From Armillaria gallica (Eukaryota; Basidiomycota; Agaricomycetes; Agaricales; Physalacriaceae), in NCBI GenBank assembly GCA_037576215.1, contig JBANDB010000006.1:1054001-1118000 (forward strand): DNA of 64,000 nt. Reading direction: 5' to 3'. Within the stretch, counting starts at the first letter, position 1; each line of letters starts with the position of its first letter. Positions 58,544 to 64,000 of the stretch are shown here, piece after piece. The position numbers were made by a program, and so were the translations under genes. A model generated the notes under the pieces. That model saw only the letters and a list, made by a program, of their open reading frames with translations. It searched no databases and was not told the DNA's origin.

Positions 58544-60569
58544 ATTGGTTGCAGCTAGTGGTGAATTGTAGGCAACCAAGACGATGATAGGGTCCCCGCA
58601 GCCGAATGACTAGTTATACTCATCGGCTCCGCACGTGCCACACCGTCCGGCCGACACTCCGCCACACTCCTTTTTGGGCTCCCCTCCTCTATCATGACGT
58701 CCTTATGACGATTCTGAGCCCACAAGGTAAAGGCGCGAATGGTTCTTCTTCGGACGCAATAGTATTACTACTTGCAACACGACACGAACGCGTTGAAACC
58801 ATTCTCTGGTTATCCCTTCACCCCTTCGACAGCGATTACCAACGATCCCGCGATAGCTTCACGTGGAATCAGCTGTACAGTAATGACTCAGTCAGTCCTA
58901 GTCATGCTGTAGTGATGAACACGGCGTCTACCCGTCAAGAGCACGCATTAAATAGGCTTTCGGAGTATAACAGATGACACGCACAAGCGCCCAATATGAG
59001 CGCTTCACCGCAGCACAATCACGCAGACCCACATATCACCCCTTCGCTGCAGTTAATCACTATCACGGGTCTCCCGCCTACATCGGACCACCCCGAAATC
59101 AAGTCGGCCGTCAAACTGATAGATTATAGTCGAACTCGGACACAGTAATATACATCTAGACCGCGCCTGTTGTTGCAGGGAACAGCTTGACAATGATCGT
59201 CAGCGCTTAACGCTAACGCCACACCGGATACATATGTGGAAGCACTTGAACAGCTCTGAAATGGTTACAGCAAAGTATAGGCGCTCGATGCCTTTTTACA
59301 ACACCCGCACGGCGCTTGAAGTATCCATATACCTCGTCCGAGTATTTGAATCACAAAGCTGAAAGCTAAAAGCCAGTCGGTTTAGAACTTTCAACCCCAT
59401 ATCTGAAGATCGGAAACTTAAATCGCTAGCAAGACTTGTCCCCCAAATATCAAGTATAGTAGCCCGCTACCGACCCTATCATTACTTCCGACCCCTCCAG
59501 TGCCGATGATATTAACTGATCATACAACGCTGTGAAAGGCAAATTATAGACGTAAGTTGCTAGTTACGGAGGGTAGCATGCTTTACTCTGTCGGCGTCGT
59601 CAAACGTATCCTAGCAGAGGAGCCCGACCATAGTCCACTCTATCCAGTTTATACTACAAGCAAACAATTTCTACAAAGCTAAGAATGAAAGCAATCAAAA
59701 ACCACAAGAAACGCGTACTTCCAACCGAGTACATCAAGTACATCCGACCACGTCGGATGACCCCGAATCATATCGACCATATGCATGAAGATAAGTGTCT
59801 AGAATTGTATTCGAGAATAGCGTTTGATTCTGTTAACAGCATTGGCCAGGGAAAGCAGCAATTCAGTTTCCAAGGGTGGCTCCTTCGTCACTTCGCGTTC
59901 GAAATGACATCATCGGGCGTCCATTTCCTCTTTCGGCCTCCGAAGGCCAAAAAGCGCCATGTCCAGGCCTTCTTGTTTATCAGGATTTGCGCCCTATTAC
60001 ATAAGTAGTACGTACTAAGTACGAGGCACCGAAATCCTTTTTTGAGAATAAGTACGTGGAAAGCGCAGATTTAGAGATCGTTATAAAACACCCAGCAAAG
60101 CAACGCGCAACGCCTTGACAGCGAGTCAAGTCAAGAAAATGTCGTTACCGTACAAATTTTTTCCACACCGCCGACTCGGACAAGTGTGGCGTTTATCGGC
60201 GGAGTAGGTACAAAGAAGGAATAAAAAACTGCCGTGAAACCAGGCAATCTCTGGTTGTACTATTATGCACAATTTCTGTAGCGCCGCTTGTTTCTGTCAT
60301 TAATATTGAAAGGATCTGTAGCAGGAATATCAAAAGCAAAAATAACGCAGTTCCCCCGATCTGCTTCTTTCGCGTACAATGTTATCCGAAAACCCCGAGG
60401 GACGGCCCCTTGGCGAGGATTCTCCCCCTAGAAATGGACCTTCCAACAACAGAAAAAACGGATTTACGGCCAACGTGAACCGGGGGGGAGCAATTAATAC
60501 ATATCCAAGGCTGTTAAAAGGGTGACATTGAGTCACCGCGTACTTTGCGTGTGACAACTTACTTTAGCA
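58544..60569. other. Intergenic region of 2 kb
   Basis: Promoter of the NBR1-like gene at the left and of the lyase-like gene at the right. A 107-residue open stretch at 59685-60008 (MKAIKNHKKRVLPTEYIKYI) has an ATG but no domain and no splice structure; I do not call it. A tataaaac sequence occurs near 60081. No repeat or RNA gene found. Confidence 0.4.
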
Positions 60570-61415
60570 ATGACCACCGCAGAATACGAGCTGCTACTGG
60601 CAACGCGATACGATCCGCTGCTGGAGCGGCTGGGATGGAACTACGACGAGCTGCGACCGTCCCCCTTTTTGCTGCTGCGATATCACTACGATCGCCTTGT
60701 CGCAGCGGTAGAGCAGCACGGCTGGAAAGAGGTCGCGGGCCTCTCATATACTGCACTGAAGACGGCGGCGCAGGACGCAGTGAGCAACGCAGCGGACAAC
60801 TCAGCACGGGCATACAAGGTAAGAAAAAATATTCTCTGCTCGTTGTCAGCACCGAAACTGACTCGAGCAGGTGCGCATAACCCTCGCACAGTCTGGCACC
60901 CTCACAGCCACTGCGACACCCACCCCGCCGCTCGCGTACGACCCGACGTCACCTGCGTTTTTTAAACCCAACTCGGATAGCGGGACCCTCTATGGCCAGG
61001 TGCTTGCCGTCACCCTCGACACCCAGCCTATCCCCACCTCACTCTTCACATTCACCAAGACAACCCGTCGCCAGGTCTACGATGACGCTCGATCGCGCGC
61101 CGCCCTCCCGCCCGTCGGTGCCAAGTCTAGCGCCTCGTCCACCCTCTCAGAGGTTATCCTACACAACGAGCACGGCGCCATCACCGAGGCGTCCGTGTCC
61201 AACGTCGCTTTCTACCGCTCCCCCACTGGATAACCCCCCGTCTCAGCACGGGCTGTCTTCCCGGTGTCCTCCGGCGGTGGATGCTCGAGCAGGGGCGCAT
61301 AAGAGAGGCTCCAGATGACAATACTTTCACCCTTGACAACGTCAAGCCTGGAGACTGGGTGCTTATCCTTAACAGCGTCTCCGGGTGCCGTGTCGGCAGG
61401 ATACAGGAGGGCTGA
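60570..61415 (+). CDS. Aminotransferase class IV, aminodeoxychorismate-lyase-like (Abz2 type), about 264 residues
   Basis: Class IV PLP enzymes of this kind make p-aminobenzoate from aminodeoxychorismate in folate synthesis (yeast Abz2). Exon 1 is 60570-60818, exon 2 60871-61415. It starts MTTAEYELLLATRYDPLLER. The likely PLP lysine lies in FTKTTRRQVYDDARSRA, a typical K-T-T-x-R...YD-x-AR box. Then SEVILHNEHGAITEASVSNV, STGCLPGVLRRWMLEQGRIR and VLILNSVSGCRVGRI, all family signatures. At the C run 61220-61224 one C is missing: with six, YRSPHWITPRLSTG reads through, and exon 2 becomes a whole number of codons. As written, a stop follows SPTG. GC-rich relative to its neighbours. It converges on UTP13 with 139 bases between. 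Confidence 0.85.
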
Positions 61416-61554
61416 CTGTTCTCCTAGATAACATTTTGGGTTTGGGTTCGGGTTTGGGCCGTCGAACATTTTGGGTTCGCTAGATGGGGACTTTGATGTT
61501 TTGAACAGAAGTATATCTACTATGTATCAAATACAATACTTTTTAGTCGTGCCG

Positions 61555-64000
61555 TTACACATACAACGATTCGTCGACATCCATGCTGCCTTCGTCTCCA
61601 TCAAACATCCCATCATCCATCTCGCCCAGGATGTAATCCACCATGTAGCTCTCCTGCACGAGCTTCTCCGTTCGCGAAAGGTGTCGCTCCGTATACGGTA
61701 TCAGTCCATCAATGAGCTCCTTAAACGCCGCGCTACCCTTTCCATCCTCTTGCCCAAAGTTCACCTGGAAAGCCTTGCTCACGTCCTCCGGCGACCTCAG
61801 TTTGACGATAACAAAGAGCACTCCTTGCGCTACAGCACTCGTTTTCGCATTCGCATTCCAGTCCCGTATGTACCGCAGCAGCTTGGCGAGATCTGGTCCA
61901 TACAGCATCCGAATCACCTGGTCCACCGAAGCATTGCCCGAAACCGAGCCCGCTGTTTCGTCCTGAGATGATCGCAGGTCCCTGAACAAGGTTAGCAATC
62001 GACCTGGTTGCTCCATCGCCAGGGCGAGCTCGATCGCCCGACGGTAGTCTTTCAGGGATATGTAGTTTGTAAAGTCCTGTTCCCTATTTGACATCAGCAC
62101 GCACCAGACTATAAATATAAGGAAAATTTTACTTTAAGACTAGATCAGCCCTCTCCGACTCCTTCGCTTCCTCTTCCTCTTGAGTATTGTCTTGCCAAAA
62201 GGTAATGACGGAATCCGCGGCACCGGAAACAATAGTTTGGTCATCGGCGCTTACGGCTAAAGCCCAGACCTAGAAGTAGCCTCGGTCACAGGACCGTAAG
62301 GACACCCAAACGAGGCACACGCACCTTATCTTCGTGATTATCCAAGGTTACCATACATTCCTCTTCCTTCACGTTCCACACCTTCACCAATCCATCTGAC
62401 CCTGCGCTGACCAGCTGCGTTCCAATGTTTAGGAAATCGACCCTCAAAACAGAATTCGTATGGCCCTCAAAGGTCTTGACGCATGAAAAATCGTCCAAAT
62501 TCCACAGCTTGACGGTTTTGTCCCCGCTCCCCGTAGCTAACACCCTTTCGGCCCGGCCAAACTTGACACTCCACACACCCCGCTTGTGGCCTTTGCACGT
62601 GCCCAAAAGCTTCAGCTCTCCACTCGCACCGCTGTACTCAATCGCATATACCTTGGCCGTACGATCCTGCGACCCCGACACAAGCATACGATCGTTGGGA
62701 GCTACGTCCAGGGAATTGATATCCTTCTCATGCGCTTTCAGCGTCAACAAGCTCTTGCATCGAACGACATCCGAACCCTCCGCGTGCGTAGATGGTACCG
62801 GGGAAAGATCCCACATTTTTATGGTCCGGTCTTGACTGCCTGTGAACATGAATCGTAGCTTCGTGGGAGAGTCGGTCTCATCGACTTTACGAGACATCGC
62901 GAGGGCCCCCACGCTTTCTGCGTGGCCTTCACATATGCCGACACAGCGGTAAGCCTCATCTGATGTGCTAGGCGCCCATATCCTCGCAGAACGATCTTTG
63001 CTTCCACTGGCTAAGACACGCCCGTCGGCGCTGTGGTCGACGGACAGAACAATTTCTTTGTGCCCTTCTAGCAGACGAGCATCGAGAGACGAGGTCGAAT
63101 ACACCCGAACGAGGGAAGAGTTTGTCGCGATTGCCAGGTGGGAACCTTTGAAGGAGGCTCCAAGGGGTGAAAGGAATGTTGCATCGACAATTTCGTCATT
63201 GTACCCAATGAGCTGACGGGTTAAGGAGTGCGACGTGAGAGAGTGGAACAGGATATTTTGATCAGCATGAATAGAAACGAGGGTTGATGTTGCTGCGTTA
63301 TATCTGGCAATGGCATCAGCACACTGCCTATCTTTCGGAGGAAGTAGCTCACTGGACATCAACAATCTGGCGCTGCTCTTCTTGGTCAGCCGAAATTTGA
63401 GAATGCTCGGTCCCTAGAGTAAACAGCACGTTGCCCTCTCTTGCATCCCAAATCTTTACAACACCATTCTCTCCTCCAGTATAGAAGCGTATGTTCGTAG
63501 GATCTGACGAGGTGCCTGTTAGATCCTCATCATGCAGAAGTCCCACCGCTTCCACTCTTTCGAGAATCGGTATTGTCTTCAACAGCCGAGGAGCAGTTTC
63601 CTTACCCTTCCCCTTTCGCTTAGCGTTAGAGTGGACAAGACTCAATGCCGAGAGGTCCCATAAAAGAACGACCGAGTCTCGTCCCCCACTGACCAGCCAC
63701 TTTCCATCCAAAGACACGTCCAGACCTCGAGGGACGGAAACATGTCCCTCAAGCACAGCACCCGGTTTGCTAGTCGCTCGAGAAGTCTCTGAGAGCTCAA
63801 AAATCCGTATCCGAGTGTCTACGGATGCAGTGATGAGCTGCATTTGGGTTCTTTGGCTTACGGACGGGTCCTGTGGATAGTTGAACGTCAAGGCGCTCAC
63901 TACGCCCCCGTGACCTTTGAACACATGCGTCACGTATCCACGAAGGATATCCCATACCTTGACGACACCATCAGCAGAGCCAGAAGCGAGGTAGGTGGAT
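61555..64000 (-). CDS. UTP13: UTP13-type WD40 protein of the U3 snoRNP (5' end beyond the right edge)
   Basis: Utp13 (human TBL3) belongs to the UTP-B complex that binds pre-rRNA early in small-subunit assembly in the nucleolus. Many WD repeats are seen in order: THVFKGHGGVVSALTFNYPQ, GKWLVSGGRDSVVLLWDL, RFYTGGENGVVKIWD, EGHKEIVLSVDHSADGRVLA, RFMFTGSQDRTIKMWDL, DRMLVSGSQDRTAKVYAIEY, VLATGSGDKTVKLWNLDD, LVSAGSDGLVKVWNVKEEEC, TIVSGAADSVITFWQDNT. The Utp13 C-terminal domain follows (NYISLKDYRRAIELALAMEQ, QPGRLLTLFRDLRSSQDE, MLYGPDLAKLLRYIRDWNAN), ending DVDESLYV. An intron with donor GTGAGC joins IVDVQ to YNAATSTLVSIHADQNI. Frames are consistent in the part seen. The first repeats lie outside the window. 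Confidence 0.92.

Noticed and set aside
59685..60008. 107-residue plus-strand frame MKAIKNHKKRVL...
   Set aside because: Has an ATG but lacks domain, introns or neighbours that suggest a role. Length is within chance for a 2 kb spacer.

Overview
The window is nuclear DNA of a basidiomycete fungus, most likely an agaricomycete. Genes are closely packed on both strands and cut by many short GT-AG introns of about 45-60 bases. The proteins read as fungal orthologues: SKI2, IST1, ING-type PHD, FIP1, UTP13, BMT5, a DNMT1-type methyltransferase and a polyporopepsin-like protease. I reconstructed exons by hand. Where every junction was resolved, the exon sum is a multiple of three, and the protein length is given.

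Layout. 1-4 kb (minus): the 5' part of the SKI2 RNA helicase gene, then an SAM-dependent methyltransferase. 5.4-11 kb: an accessory block with a broken copy of IST1, a small 86-residue gene, a broken piece of an RNase H paralogue, and the intact IST1 gene. 12.4-16.3 kb (plus): an SH3-RasGEF and a paraoxonase-like membrane protein. 17-27 kb: S28 peptidase (minus), ING/PHD protein (minus), RNase H1 (plus), TBC RabGAP (minus). 27.4 kb: a short inverted-repeat element. 28.4-34.4 kb (minus): an RNase H paralogue that has lost catalytic residues, then a DNMT1-type DNA methyltransferase. 34.5-41 kb: BMT5-like rRNA methyltransferase (plus), mitochondrial uL10m (minus), FIP1 (plus), DUF89 phosphatase (minus). 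41-44.6 kb is gene-poor. 44.6-46.4 kb: secreted aspartic protease. 48.2-52 kb: F-box/WD40 protein. 52.8-53.6 kb: DUF985 cupin. 54.3-58.5 kb (minus): NBR1-like autophagy receptor. 60.6-64 kb: aminodeoxychorismate-lyase-like protein (plus) and UTP13 (minus, running off the right edge).

There is no single pathway. Most genes are scattered housekeeping functions: RNA decay and processing (SKI2, FIP1), ribosome biogenesis (BMT5, UTP13, uL10m), membrane traffic and autophagy (IST1, TBC, NBR1), chromatin (ING, DNMT1), Ras signalling, and secreted proteolysis (S28 and A1).

Three things stand out. First, RNase H1 has a nearby paralogue that keeps its intron positions but has lost at least two active-site acidic residues and gained a lysine-rich tail; a second, broken piece lies next to the IST1 duplication. 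Second, at ten places a conserved protein can be read only if exactly one base is restored, always a missing base and often in a homopolymer, which points to systematic consensus error rather than gene decay. Third, splicing is unusual in places: 10- and 11-base microexons, a start codon split by an intron in FIP1, two GC-AG introns, and a catalytic cysteine codon split by an intron in DNMT1. I saw no CRISPR array and no complete rRNA or tRNA gene.
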